A stretch of DNA of 64,000 bases from JBHELG01 sp046263195 (GTDB lineage: Bacteria; Actinomycetota; Nitriliruptoria; Nitriliruptorales; JAHWKO01), in contig JBHELG010000084.1 of NCBI GenBank assembly GCA_046263195.1, positions 1-64,000 on the forward strand. Direction: 5' to 3'. A program made the position numbers and the translations under genes. Below are positions 16,986 through 24,702 of the stretch, one piece after another. The first letter of the stretch is position 1; each line of letters begins with the position of its first letter. The notes under the pieces were generated by a model. It saw only the letters and a list, made by a program, of their open reading frames with translations, made no database searches and was not told the DNA's origin.

Positions 16986-17017
16986 TTGACAAACACGTCT
17001 GGTCAACGTAGGTTGAC
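16986..17017 (+). promoter_or_regulatory. Leaderless promoter overlapped by a GTCAAC-N4-GTTGAC operator
   Basis: TTGACA (16986-16991) is a perfect -35 box, followed after 17 bases by TAGGTT (17009-17014), six bases before ATG 17021. Transcription would start at or next to the ATG. A perfect inverted repeat GTCAAC-gtag-GTTGAC (17002-17017) covers the -10 box, and a further TTGAC/GTCAA pair spans the -35 box. It is placed as an operator for autoregulation by the HTH protein. Confidence 0.7.
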
Positions 17018-17020
17018 AGC

Positions 17021-17236
17021 ATGGCGGACACGAGAGAGCTGGCTCAGGCAGCCACGAGTCGCGACCCAGCCGTCGGACTGCGAGCCGTTGCCTCCCTGCG
17101 GCTGCTTGTGGAGCAACTGCAAGTACTGCAGGTCGACAACGCGCGCAGCCACGGCTGGTCGTGGCAGCAGATCGCCGACGCTCTCGGCGTGAGTAGGCAG
17201 GCGGTTCACAAGCGCTACGCCAGGCGGAGGCTCTAG
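17021..17236 (+). CDS. Small helix-turn-helix DNA-binding protein
   Basis: This 71-residue protein has a C-terminal helix-turn-helix WSWQQIADALGVSRQAVHKRY, with an N-terminal helical stretch (RAVASLRLLVEQLQVLQVDNAR) that probably dimerises. This arrangement is, from memory, common in actinobacteria next to a gene for a free-standing Clp N-domain protein, as here. A palindrome lies over its own promoter, so autoregulation is likely. It should bind DNA as a dimer; its other targets are unknown. Confidence 0.85.
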   Translation: MADTRELAQAATSRDPAVGLRAVASLRLLVEQLQVLQVDNARSHGWSWQQIADALGVSRQAVHKRYARRRL

Positions 17237-17321
17237 CGGCGGCAGACCACGCGCGGGGGCTTGCCTGTCGCGAGACGAGGTGGAGGCGAGGGACCGGTTA
17301 CGAGGCCCGGGAGGCTAGGCG

Positions 17322-17945
17322 ATGTTCGAGCGGTTCACGCAGGCTGCTCGCCATGCGGTTCGGCTTGCCCAACAGGAGGCCCGGGCACTCGGGCACGGCT
17401 ACCTCGGGACGGAGCACCTTTTGCTGGGCCTGCTCGCCGAAGGCACGGGGGTCGCTGCACGGGTCCTTGCCGAACTGGGCGTCGATCCCGAGACGATGCG
17501 TAGCAGAGTGGTGGAGATCATCGGTCGCGGTCCGCCCACCAAACCTGATCGGGAAGCCCTGCGTTCCATCGGTATCGACATCGACCTGGTCCGCAGCAAG
17601 ATCGAAGAGGCCTTCGGGCCCGGCGCCCTCGAGCGGACCTGGCCGGCCAAGTCCGACAGACGCGGATCCAGGTTGGGCCGGCTGATCGGTCGAAGAACCT
17701 GCCGGCAGTCGCAGGCTCCGGGGTACGTCCCGTTCACGCCGAGGGCGAAGAAGGTTCTCGAGCTCAGTCTGCGGGAGGCGCGCCAGCTCGGGCACAACTA
17801 CCTCGGGACCGAGCACGTCCTTCTCGGTCTTCTCGCCGAGGGGGAAGGCGTCGCTGCCACGCTGCTCGAAGGATCCGGCGTGGACTTCTCGTTGGCAAGG
17901 GACAAGGTTCTCGAGGAGCTGGGGCCGAGCGCGGACGCTGGTTGA
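17322..17945 (+). CDS. Free-standing Clp N-domain protein (no AAA+ ATPase)
   Basis: Both halves of the ClpC/ClpA N-terminal repeat domain are present: FTQAARHAVRLAQQEA..HGYLGTEHLLLGLL at residues ~4-75 and FTPRAKKVLELSLREA..HNYLGTEHVLLGLL at ~140-205. They are separated by a ~60-residue insert (REALRSIGIDIDLVRSKIEE and a basic stretch). No Walker motifs follow, so it cannot unfold proteins itself. In Clp chaperones this domain binds substrates and adaptors (arginine-phosphorylated proteins or MecB-type partners). It could act as a substrate decoy, adaptor or damage sensor. It is paired with the HTH gene 85 bases upstream, a recurrent actinobacterial arrangement. Confidence 0.85.
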   Translation: MFERFTQAARHAVRLAQQEARALGHGYLGTEHLLLGLLAEGTGVAARVLAELGVDPETMRSRVVEIIGRGPPTKPDREALRSIGIDIDLVRSKIEEAFGPGALERTWPAKSDRRGSRLGRLIGRRTCRQSQAPGYVPFTPRAKKVLELSLREARQLGHNYLGTEHVLLGLLAEGEGVAATLLEGSGVDFSLARDKVLEELGPSADAG

Positions 17946-18006
17946 ACGAGTTCGACAGCTTTGTGCCGAAAAGAGCCATGGTGACGTCTTCCCACGACGG
18001 GCGCTT

Positions 18007-18789
18007 TCAACGCGCTCGGCGAACGAGCACGGCTGTGATGATGACGAGCAGGACCCCGAAGGCCCGTGACAGCACCGTCGCGGGGAGGGCCAGCGCCACC
18101 TCGGCGCCCAGGAGCGAGCCGACAAGGCCTCCCGCACCGAGGCGCAGCCCGACAGACCAGTCCGTGTAACTGCGACGGCCATGCGTGGCCGCCCCGGCAA
18201 GCGCCGTCGGCACGATGACGGCGAGCGAAGTGCCTTCGGCCAAGTGCTGGCCATAACCGAAGCCGATGACGAGCACGGGCACGACGATCGCGCCGCCGCC
18301 GATCCCGAGCAGGGCGGAAGCTGTCCCGCTCACCAAGCCGAGGAGTGCGTGAAGGCCGGCCTCTCCAGCTGCCATCAGCGGGGGCTGGCCTCCTGACGGG
18401 CCGATCGGGTCGGCGGGGCCGAAGACGAGCAGCCGCAACGCCATGACCGCGAGCAGCAACGCGAAGAGAAGCTGGAGACGCCGCTCGGAGACGCGCGGGA
18501 GAAGCGCCGCCCCGAGCTGCACGCCGGCCAGAGCACCGGCAGCGACCACGCCAGCAGCACCCCAGGCGACAGCGCCGCCGAGAGCGAAGCGCAGTGAGCC
18601 AGCGAGCGCGGGAACGGTGATCGCCACGAGCGAGGTGGCGTGCGCGACGTGCTGCGAGCGCCCGAGCACGAGCACGAGCAACGGGACGAGCAGCACGCCG
18701 CCACCGACCCCGAAGAGGCCTGCGAGAAGACCAGCGGCCAGCCCACCTCCCAGGGGCACGAGCCAGTCGCGCCATGCCGACCCTTCCAT
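18007..18789 (-). CDS. TauE/SafE family (DUF81) membrane permease
   Basis: This protein of ~260 residues has eight hydrophobic segments in two similar halves, each starting with a Gly-rich helix: LLAGLFGVGGGVLLVPLLV and SGTASALLGIGGGAIVVPVLV. The repeated GxGGGxxxxPxL motif is typical of the TauE/SafE sulfite/organosulfur exporter family. ATG 18789 was chosen because GAGGAG lies seven bases upstream; ATG 18804 is an alternative. The substrate may be a sulfonate, sulfite or another small anion, and nothing beside it settles this. It converges on the Clp-N gene. Confidence 0.88.
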   Translation of the reverse strand: MEGSAWRDWLVPLGGGLAAGLLAGLFGVGGGVLLVPLLVLVLGRSQHVAHATSLVAITVPALAGSLRFALGGAVAWGAAGVVAAGALAGVQLGAALLPRVSERRLQLLFALLLAVMALRLLVFGPADPIGPSGGQPPLMAAGEAGLHALLGLVSGTASALLGIGGGAIVVPVLVIGFGYGQHLAEGTSLAVIVPTALAGAATHGRRSYTDWSVGLRLGAGGLVGSLLGAEVALALPATVLSRAFGVLLVIITAVLVRRAR

Positions 18790-19030
18790 CGTGGGGCTCC
18801 TCATGGATGCGACAGGCCACCCCCGTTGAGCTCGGGAGGAGTCACGCGGTACTGCCCCTGCGACGCTCCCCCCATTCCTGACTGCGCGGGGCTGTCGTCA
18901 CGGGAAAGTCTTGGGCCTCCCGAGACGTGTGGTGCGTTACCGGTCGACCTTAGACTCTCCTCGCCGAGACAGGGCATCACGGCGCCGAGCCGGGAGCGTC
19001 GCGACCGTCCGGGCGCCAGGGAGGGCAGCG

Positions 19031-19813
19031 ATGAGGGAGTACGTTCGACTCGATGTCGATCCCCAGCGCCGGGTCGCAACCGTCCGCGTGGACCGAGCAC
19101 CCTTGAACGCGCTCAACCGGCAGGTGTGGGCCGAGATCGCAGAAGCCGCTCGGGAGGCTGATGACCGCGAGGATGTGGGAGCGGTCGTCGTCTGGGGCGG
19201 GCCCAGGGTGTTTGCCGCTGGCGCGGACATCAAGGAGTTCCCTGAGCACGACTATCACGACGTGCGGACAGCGGGTCGTATCCTGCACCACAGCCTGGCG
19301 GTGCTCGAACGGGTTCCGAAGGTGACGATCGCCGCAGTGAATGGTTACGCCCTCGGTGGCGGCTGTGAACTCGCAATGGCCTGCGACTTCCGGTTCTTGG
19401 CCGAGGACGCGAAGCTTGGCCAGCCCGAGATCCTCCTGGGTCTCATCCCCGGGGCCGGGGGCACCCAGCGCCTGCCACGGCTCGTCGGTCTGTCCCGGGC
19501 GAAGGAGCTCATCTTCTCGGGCCGCATCGTTGACAGTGAAGAGGCACGAGCGATAGGTCTGGCAGACGCGGTCTATCCGGCTGACGAGGTCTACAACCAG
19601 GCCATGTCAGCCGCAGCCCGATACGCAGCCGGCCCATTCGCTCTCCGGCTCGCGAAGCAGGCCATCATGGACGGTATCGAGATGAGCCTCGACGAGGCGC
19701 TACGTCTCGAGGCGTCGCTCTTCGCCGAATGTTTCGCTACGCAGGACGCCCGCATCGGCATCCAGAGTTTCCTCGAGCAAGGCCCCGGGAAGGCGACGTT
19801 CACCGGACGTTAG
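19031..19813 (+). CDS. Enoyl-CoA hydratase/isomerase
   Basis: This 260-residue crotonase-fold protein has AAGADIKEF and NGYALGGGCELAMACDFR, which build the oxyanion hole. EILLGLIPGAGGTQRLPR carries the first-Glu region and following loop of enoyl-CoA hydratases. It hydrates trans-2-enoyl-CoA to 3-hydroxyacyl-CoA, the step before the dehydrogenase encoded at 2.6-4.4 kb. ATG 19031 has GAGGGCAG upstream. Its 3' end overlaps the end of the convergent methyltransferase-like gene by four bases, so the two transcripts collide there. Confidence 0.92.
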   Translation: MREYVRLDVDPQRRVATVRVDRAPLNALNRQVWAEIAEAAREADDREDVGAVVVWGGPRVFAAGADIKEFPEHDYHDVRTAGRILHHSLAVLERVPKVTIAAVNGYALGGGCELAMACDFRFLAEDAKLGQPEILLGLIPGAGGTQRLPRLVGLSRAKELIFSGRIVDSEEARAIGLADAVYPADEVYNQAMSAAARYAAGPFALRLAKQAIMDGIEMSLDEALRLEASLFAECFATQDARIGIQSFLEQGPGKATFTGR

Positions 19814-20691
19814 GATGCCCCTGCTAGCAGGCTCTCGAGCGACAACTCAGCGGCGTCCCAGGCAGGACGCGAGACGAACAGCTCCGCGTGGTAGTAGCCG
19901 CACGCCTCCTTGCTGCTGACGTCCACGCCGGCGCCCGCGAGTTCGTCGAGGGCGTACTGTCGCTCCTCGGCGTGGGCGAACCGGCGCTGCGGGAAGGTGC
20001 GCGCCGCGAGCTTCTCGGTGACGAGGCCATACCGGGACAGCGCCTCGGCGATGGGCTCGTAGGACACCATGCGGAGAACGAAAGCCGCTATCCAGGGCGG
20101 CTCGACCATGCAGTCGAGAATCCGCTGGAACGTTCGCTGTGAGATGTACCCGATCCCGCCGGTTACGGTGATGAGACCGGCACGAGCGGCGGCGGCCTGA
20201 AGGCCCGGGCTGGGCTCGCTGTTTTCGAGGTTCTCGGCGAACCCTTCGTCGAGCAAACCGACCTCCAGCGCGTATCCGACCGCGTTTGACGCGGCGTCGA
20301 CTCCTACCGAGCCATAGGCCGTGAGACGCCGCCGAGCGGCGAAGAAGGCACGATCGATTGCGGCGAGCTCGAAGCTGGAGAGGTTGTCCGCCTCCCCGGA
20401 GGCGTAGTGCGCATAGAGATCCTCCAGGCTCAACTCATGGTTCAAAAGCGTTGCGTTGACTCCGTAGGAGCAGCACAGGTCGAGCACGATTCGCCGGTTC
20501 TCTTCCCCGTACGTCCCACGCCGAGCCTCCGTCAAGGTCCGGAACACCCGCTGACCGTGCTGGGGGATCTGGTAGTCGAGGCGGCGCAAGGTCTCAAAAT
20601 AGGCCCGGGGATCCGGCCGGTCATAGATGTCGTCGAAGCGTGCTTTTCCCGGCTTTACGTGACTGCTTCGACTCACAGCCCGTTCATGCAT
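19810..20691 (-). CDS. Methyltransferase-like protein (putative class I, SAM-dependent)
   Basis: This protein of ~293 residues contains IVLDLCCSYGVNATLLNHEL, which resembles SAM-binding motif I (DxCCxxG in place of the usual ExGxGxG). It is preceded by DIYDRPDPRAYFETLRRLDY. The C-terminal half has VTGGIGYISQRTFQRIL and a His/Tyr-rich end. ATG 20691 was chosen for AGGAGG nine bases upstream. The methyl acceptor is unknown. In M. tuberculosis a methyltransferase gene (Rv3030, from memory) also lies beside the etf genes, so it may belong to the conserved backbone, though I cannot show orthology. Confidence 0.6.
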   Translation of the reverse strand: MHERAVSRSSHVKPGKARFDDIYDRPDPRAYFETLRRLDYQIPQHGQRVFRTLTEARRGTYGEENRRIVLDLCCSYGVNATLLNHELSLEDLYAHYASGEADNLSSFELAAIDRAFFAARRRLTAYGSVGVDAASNAVGYALEVGLLDEGFAENLENSEPSPGLQAAAARAGLITVTGGIGYISQRTFQRILDCMVEPPWIAAFVLRMVSYEPIAEALSRYGLVTEKLAARTFPQRRFAHAEERQYALDELAGAGVDVSSKEACGYYHAELFVSRPAWDAAELSLESLLAGAS

Positions 20692-20853
20692 CCGACCGCT
20701 CCTCCTCTTCACGCCCAGCCATGGACCCCCTGACGTCATGCGGCTGCTTCATCAACCTGGGGGCGTGGCGGTCGCAGTCAACAGGAAGTCCCTCGCCGTG
20801 AAAAGCTGGTCCTCGCGCCATGCGAAGGCGACGGCAAGCCGAGTTCTCCGCGC

Positions 20854-20866
20854 TACCATCGCGGAC
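20854..20866 (+). promoter_or_regulatory. Candidate leaderless -10 element for the DUF2905 gene
   Basis: TACCAT (20854-20859) fits the TANNNT actinobacterial -10 and sits seven bases before GTG 20867, so the transcript would begin at the start codon. The -35 region is weak. Confidence 0.45.
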
Positions 20867-21085
20867 GTGGGCCGTTCGCTTGGGCTGATGATCATCCTGT
20901 TCGGGGCCCTCGCGATGGTCGTTGGCCTCGTCATCTGGGCCGGTGGTCTGTCGTGGTTCGGACGGCTTCCCGGGGACATCCGCATCGAGGGTGAACACAC
21001 TCGCGTCTACATCCCCCTCGTGTCGATGCTCGTCGTCTCGGTCATCCTGACCGTCCTGCTCAACCTCATTGGCCGGTGGCTGTAG
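20867..21085 (+). CDS. DUF2905 small membrane protein
   Basis: This 72-residue protein has two membrane helices (LGLMIILFGALAMVVGLVIWAG and VYIPLVSMLVVSVILTVLLNLI) around the DUF2905 signature WFGRLPGDIRIEGEHTRVYIPL. GTG 20867 is preferred over upstream starts because the family begins there and a -10-like box lies seven bases ahead. No function is known. About 215 bases follow before etfB, which should carry the etf promoter. Confidence 0.8.
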   Translation: MGRSLGLMIILFGALAMVVGLVIWAGGLSWFGRLPGDIRIEGEHTRVYIPLVSMLVVSVILTVLLNLIGRWL

Positions 21086-21300
21086 GCGGCAGTCGTGAGG
21101 TGGCGGCGTCGAGCCGGCCTGCAGCAGCGCCCCGAATGAGGAAGGAGCGACGGAACCGAGAGTGGTGCCGACTCACCCCAGAGCTTCCGTTGGGCACTCG
21201 TCACGGACCAGAGTGGGCCTGATAGTCGCTGCAATCGACGGCTGCGGTAGCGTATCCGGCCGCGAGACCGTGGTCGTGGGACCAGCCAAAGGAATGGGCA

Positions 21301-22089
21301 ATGAAGGTCATCGTGCCTGTCAAGCGCGTCCCCGACACCGCCGGCGAAAAGCCACTCGACGCCCACGACTTCACGCTTGACCGAGAGAAGGTCGAGTCGA
21401 TCCTGTGCCCGATGAACGAGTACGCCATCGAGGAGGCCTGCCGCCTGAAGGAACGCCACGGTGCCGAGGTCACGGTGCTGCTCGTCGGACCCGAGAGCGG
21501 GCAAGCGGTGGTCCGCAAGGCGCTGTCGTACGGCCTGGACGCGGCCGTGCAGGTGAGCGACGAGGCCATCCATGGCTCTGACGCCATCGCCACCGCGAAA
21601 GTCATCGCTGGCGCCCTCCGGCAGGAGGAGTTCGACGTCGTCATCATGGGCGCACAGGCAACGGACGCGCGCACCTCTATCGTGCCGGCAGCGGTCGCCG
21701 AGCTGCTCGGCCTGCCGTCGCTCACCTACGCGCGACGACTCGATATCGACGGCGACAGACTCGTCGTCCACCGGGAGACCGACGAGGGATGGAATGTCGT
21801 CGAATCGTCGCTGCCGGCGGTCGTCTCGGTGGTGGAGTCGATCAACGAGCCACGCTACCCCTCGTTCAAAGGCATCATGGCCGCGAAGTCGAAGCCGCTC
21901 GTGATGAAATCCCTGGTCGACGTCGGAGTGGACCCGGGCGAGGTTGGGTTCGAGCAGCAGCGGGCGAGGGTCGTCGACGCGCAACCGAGACCCCGCAAGG
22001 AGGAGGGCAAGAAGGTCGAGGACGACGGAACCGGCGAGATCGGGGCGAAAGCTCTCGTGGACTGGCTCGTCGAGCAGAAGATCATCTGA
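21301..22089 (+). CDS. etfB: Electron transfer flavoprotein beta subunit
   Basis: This 262-residue ETF beta begins MKVIVPVKRVPD and contains the AMP-binding and family segments IMGAQATDARTSIVPAAVAELLGLPSLTYA and SLPAVVSVVESINEPRYPSFKGIMAAK. It forms a heterodimer with EtfA, takes electrons from acyl-CoA dehydrogenases and passes them to ETF:quinone oxidoreductase. AAAGGA lies upstream of ATG 21301. It is followed by etfA after 36 bases and heads the conserved actinobacterial gene series. Confidence 0.96.
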   Translation: MKVIVPVKRVPDTAGEKPLDAHDFTLDREKVESILCPMNEYAIEEACRLKERHGAEVTVLLVGPESGQAVVRKALSYGLDAAVQVSDEAIHGSDAIATAKVIAGALRQEEFDVVIMGAQATDARTSIVPAAVAELLGLPSLTYARRLDIDGDRLVVHRETDEGWNVVESSLPAVVSVVESINEPRYPSFKGIMAAKSKPLVMKSLVDVGVDPGEVGFEQQRARVVDAQPRPRKEEGKKVEDDGTGEIGAKALVDWLVEQKII

Positions 22090-22125
22090 AGCAGGGACAG
22101 AACCGCCGAGAGCCCGGAGGCGCGA

Positions 22126-23118
22126 GTGGGCGAGACAGAGTTGCTCGTACTCGTCGATCATGATCGTGGCACGCCACGCAAGGTCACGAACCAGATCCTA
22201 ACGAAGGCTCGCGAGCTCGCGGCCGCCACGGAGGCGACGCTGGCTGCTGTGGCGTTCGGAGGGCATGCAGCGGAATGTGCCGAGCGTCTCGGCGCCTTCG
22301 GAGCGCAGAAGCTCTATATCTGGGACACTCCCCCGGCTATCAACTATGTCACCGTGCCCATGGTAGATGCCCTCGAGGAGATCTTCGCCCGCTCCGGGGC
22401 ACGCACCCTGCTCTTCCCCTCCTCGAACTTCCTCAAGGACGTCGCCTCCCGCCTCGCCGTGCGGCTCGAGGCCGGGATCATCGTCGATGCCTCCGACCTC
22501 GAACTCTCCGACGGAAACCTCACCGTCACGAAGGAGATCTTCGGTGGCGTGACCATCACGAGATCGCAGGTCACCGAAGGCCGTCCCGCTCTCATTGGCG
22601 TGAACGCGAACGCCTTCCCGGCCGAGGAGAGCGGCGGGGCGCTTCCCGAGATCGTGGAGCTCGATTTCGAGCTCTCATCGGAGGCCGAGCGGGCGCGTGT
22701 CGTAGACCGGGTCATCCAGTTGGAGGGCCACCGCCCCGACGTGTCAGAAGCTGCCGTCGTCGTAGCCGGTGGACGGGGCCTTGGCGATGCCTCAGGGTTC
22801 GAGTTGCTCGGCGAGCTTGCTGACCTGCTCGGTGCGGGGGTCGGAGCGTCACGGGCGGCTGCGGACGCCGGTTGGGTGCCTCATCGCCAGCAGATCGGGC
22901 AGACCGGCAAAACGATCTCCCCTCAGCTCTACATCGGATGTGGGATCTCAGGGGCCATTCAACACCGTGCCGGCATGCAGACCTCGCAACTCATCGTCGC
23001 CATCAACAAGGACGCCGAGGCCCCCATCTTTCAGATCGCCGACTTCGCGGTCGTAGGCGATCTCTACCGTGTCGTCCCGAAGCTCATCGAGGAGATCCGT
23101 CGGCGGCAGAGCGAGTAG
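22126..23118 (+). CDS. etfA: Electron transfer flavoprotein alpha subunit
   Basis: This 330-residue ETF alpha begins at GTG 22126 (MGETELLVLVDHD). The C-terminal FAD domain shows GWVPHRQQIGQTGKTISPQLYIGCGISGAIQH and AINKDAEAPIFQIADFAVVGDL, both strongly conserved. It binds FAD and docks with EtfB. A small stem-loop (23125-23145) follows the stop and may end the etfBA transcript. Confidence 0.96.
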   Translation: MGETELLVLVDHDRGTPRKVTNQILTKARELAAATEATLAAVAFGGHAAECAERLGAFGAQKLYIWDTPPAINYVTVPMVDALEEIFARSGARTLLFPSSNFLKDVASRLAVRLEAGIIVDASDLELSDGNLTVTKEIFGGVTITRSQVTEGRPALIGVNANAFPAEESGGALPEIVELDFELSSEAERARVVDRVIQLEGHRPDVSEAAVVVAGGRGLGDASGFELLGELADLLGAGVGASRAAADAGWVPHRQQIGQTGKTISPQLYIGCGISGAIQHRAGMQTSQLIVAINKDAEAPIFQIADFAVVGDLYRVVPKLIEEIRRRQSE

Positions 23119-23124
23119 CGCCCA

Positions 23125-23145
23125 ACTCCTTGTGCGGCAAGGAGT
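23125..23145. terminator. Stem-loop after etfA
   Basis: ACTCCTT-gtgcggc-AAGGAGT is a perfect 7-bp hairpin just after etfA, without a T-run. It could be a terminator or affect initiation of the next gene 40 bases on. Confidence 0.4.
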
Positions 23146-23185
23146 CCTGTCAAGTGGGTGGGACTTATTCCGCGGGGAGCACCTG

Positions 23186-24610
23186 ATGAGCCGGCCGTGG
23201 GACCGGCGCAGCCTGCGTCAGCAGCAACGGGTGCAGAGCCTCGTCCTCCGCCACTGGATGCCTGCAGCGGCGTCCTTCAGTTCCTTCTGGGGAGCCCACT
23301 TCGCGGCAGCCGGGGTAGACCCGGGAACGGTCGACTCCCCGGCGCGACTGAGGCAGATACCACCCGTCCGCGAGCGCGACATCCTCAACGCTGATGGACC
23401 AGGCGGCCCAGGGCTCTTGTTGCGCCCCACCGAGGACCAGGTGAAGGCACGTGCCAACCTGGCCACACTTTGGCACATCGCACGGGACATGCGCGGCGGG
23501 GGGACCGCCGGCAAGAGACTGGCGCTGCTCCGGGAGTACCAGCCGATCCACCTGCACCCGAGCGGCCGCGACGGCGAACTCATGATCGCGTACTCCCGGA
23601 GTGATCTCGACCGCTTCCATCGTCTCGGTGCTCGAGCTGCCGCAGTGCTGGGGCTCACTTCTTCCGATTATCTCGTTTCCGCTGTGCCTGCCGATGGCAC
23701 CCTGGCCTTCTGGGGCGTCTACCACCTCGCGCTCGGAGCCTCCATCCTCGCCATTCATGCGCGAGGAACCGGGCAGAGGCTCGAGATCGTGGCGCCCGCG
23801 TTCCGACTCGTGCCGGCTACGACCGTCGCTGTGCCCGTCGACGAAGCCGTCGCTCTGGCGGGCGCCCTCCGCCGGGCTGGAACTGAGCTCGAGCGGCTGA
23901 CAACGGTGGTGCTCGTGGGTCCACCGCCGCCAAGGGTGGAGCGTGACCGGATCGCACAGGCGTGGCGGACAGCCGGGCCACCAGCGGGGGTCCGGGTCGT
24001 GGCCTTGTGGGCGCCGCCCGGAGGACGTGCCCTCTGGGCGGAATGTGCGGAGGGGGCCGCTACCGGGGAGGAGAGCGGGCTACACACCTACCCCGACCTC
24101 GAGGTGGTCGAGCTTCTCGACCCCGCGACCGGTCGGCCTGTCGCGGCAGGCGGAGACCTCACCTACACATCGGCCGGTTGGCATGGGACCGCACTGATCC
24201 GATACCAGACCGGGGACTATGCCGCCGGGCTCCGTACCGACCCCTGTACTGCCTGTGGCCGGACGGTGCCCCGTGTCCAGCCGGAGATCTCACCGGGCGC
24301 GTGGGAGCCGGAGCTGCGCAGCGGCGAGCGTTCCGTCAGGGTTGACCTGCGTGGCGCGGGGGCCGCACTGGCCGCAGACCCTGCCGTGGATGCGTGGCTG
24401 CTCGAGGTTCGGGGCCCGTCGGGCCGCCGATCCGGTGACGAGTATGTGGTCATGCTCGCCGGTCAGCTCGACAGGAAGCATCTCGTGGATCTGGATCGTC
24501 GTCTCGCGACTGCCGTGGGTCAGCCACCGCTCCAACTCATCGTCGCGGATCGCGAGGTTCTCGAGGCTGACATCGTCGAAGTTGGCGGTGCCTTCATCGA
24601 CGCCCGCTGA
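23186..24610 (+). CDS. PaaK-like adenylate-forming protein with altered P-loop
   Basis: This 474-residue protein has the architecture of phenylacetate-CoA ligase (PaaK). The N-terminal part reaches HLHPSGRDGELMIAYSRSDLDRF, the place of the ATP P-loop. LIRYQTGDYA is motif A8-like, the zinc-like CTACGRTVPRV is typical of PaaK, and a small C-terminal domain ends VADREVLEADIVEVGGAFIDAR. The P-loop reads PSGRDGE in place of SSGTTGKP, so ATP-dependent adenylation may be lost or changed. It follows etfBA on the same strand after a hairpin. It may be an enzyme with a divergent substrate or a non-catalytic relative. Confidence 0.65.
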   Translation: MSRPWDRRSLRQQQRVQSLVLRHWMPAAASFSSFWGAHFAAAGVDPGTVDSPARLRQIPPVRERDILNADGPGGPGLLLRPTEDQVKARANLATLWHIARDMRGGGTAGKRLALLREYQPIHLHPSGRDGELMIAYSRSDLDRFHRLGARAAAVLGLTSSDYLVSAVPADGTLAFWGVYHLALGASILAIHARGTGQRLEIVAPAFRLVPATTVAVPVDEAVALAGALRRAGTELERLTTVVLVGPPPPRVERDRIAQAWRTAGPPAGVRVVALWAPPGGRALWAECAEGAATGEESGLHTYPDLEVVELLDPATGRPVAAGGDLTYTSAGWHGTALIRYQTGDYAAGLRTDPCTACGRTVPRVQPEISPGAWEPELRSGERSVRVDLRGAGAALAADPAVDAWLLEVRGPSGRRSGDEYVVMLAGQLDRKHLVDLDRRLATAVGQPPLQLIVADREVLEADIVEVGGAFIDAR

Positions 24611-24635
24611 CCTGGGTGGAAGGGCGGTCTCGGCT

Positions 24636-24669
24636 TGCCCGGGGAAGGGCCGCAGGCCCGGCGGGCGGG
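24636..24669. repeat. 34-bp perfect dispersed repeat, copy 2
   Basis: Identical to 1467-1500 and in the same orientation. Here it lies in the 92-base spacer between two convergent genes, and its nested GC arms could end transcription. Confidence 0.65.
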
Positions 24670-24702
24670 AGATGCAGGACCGCCGGCGGGACAGGTAGCT
24701 GG

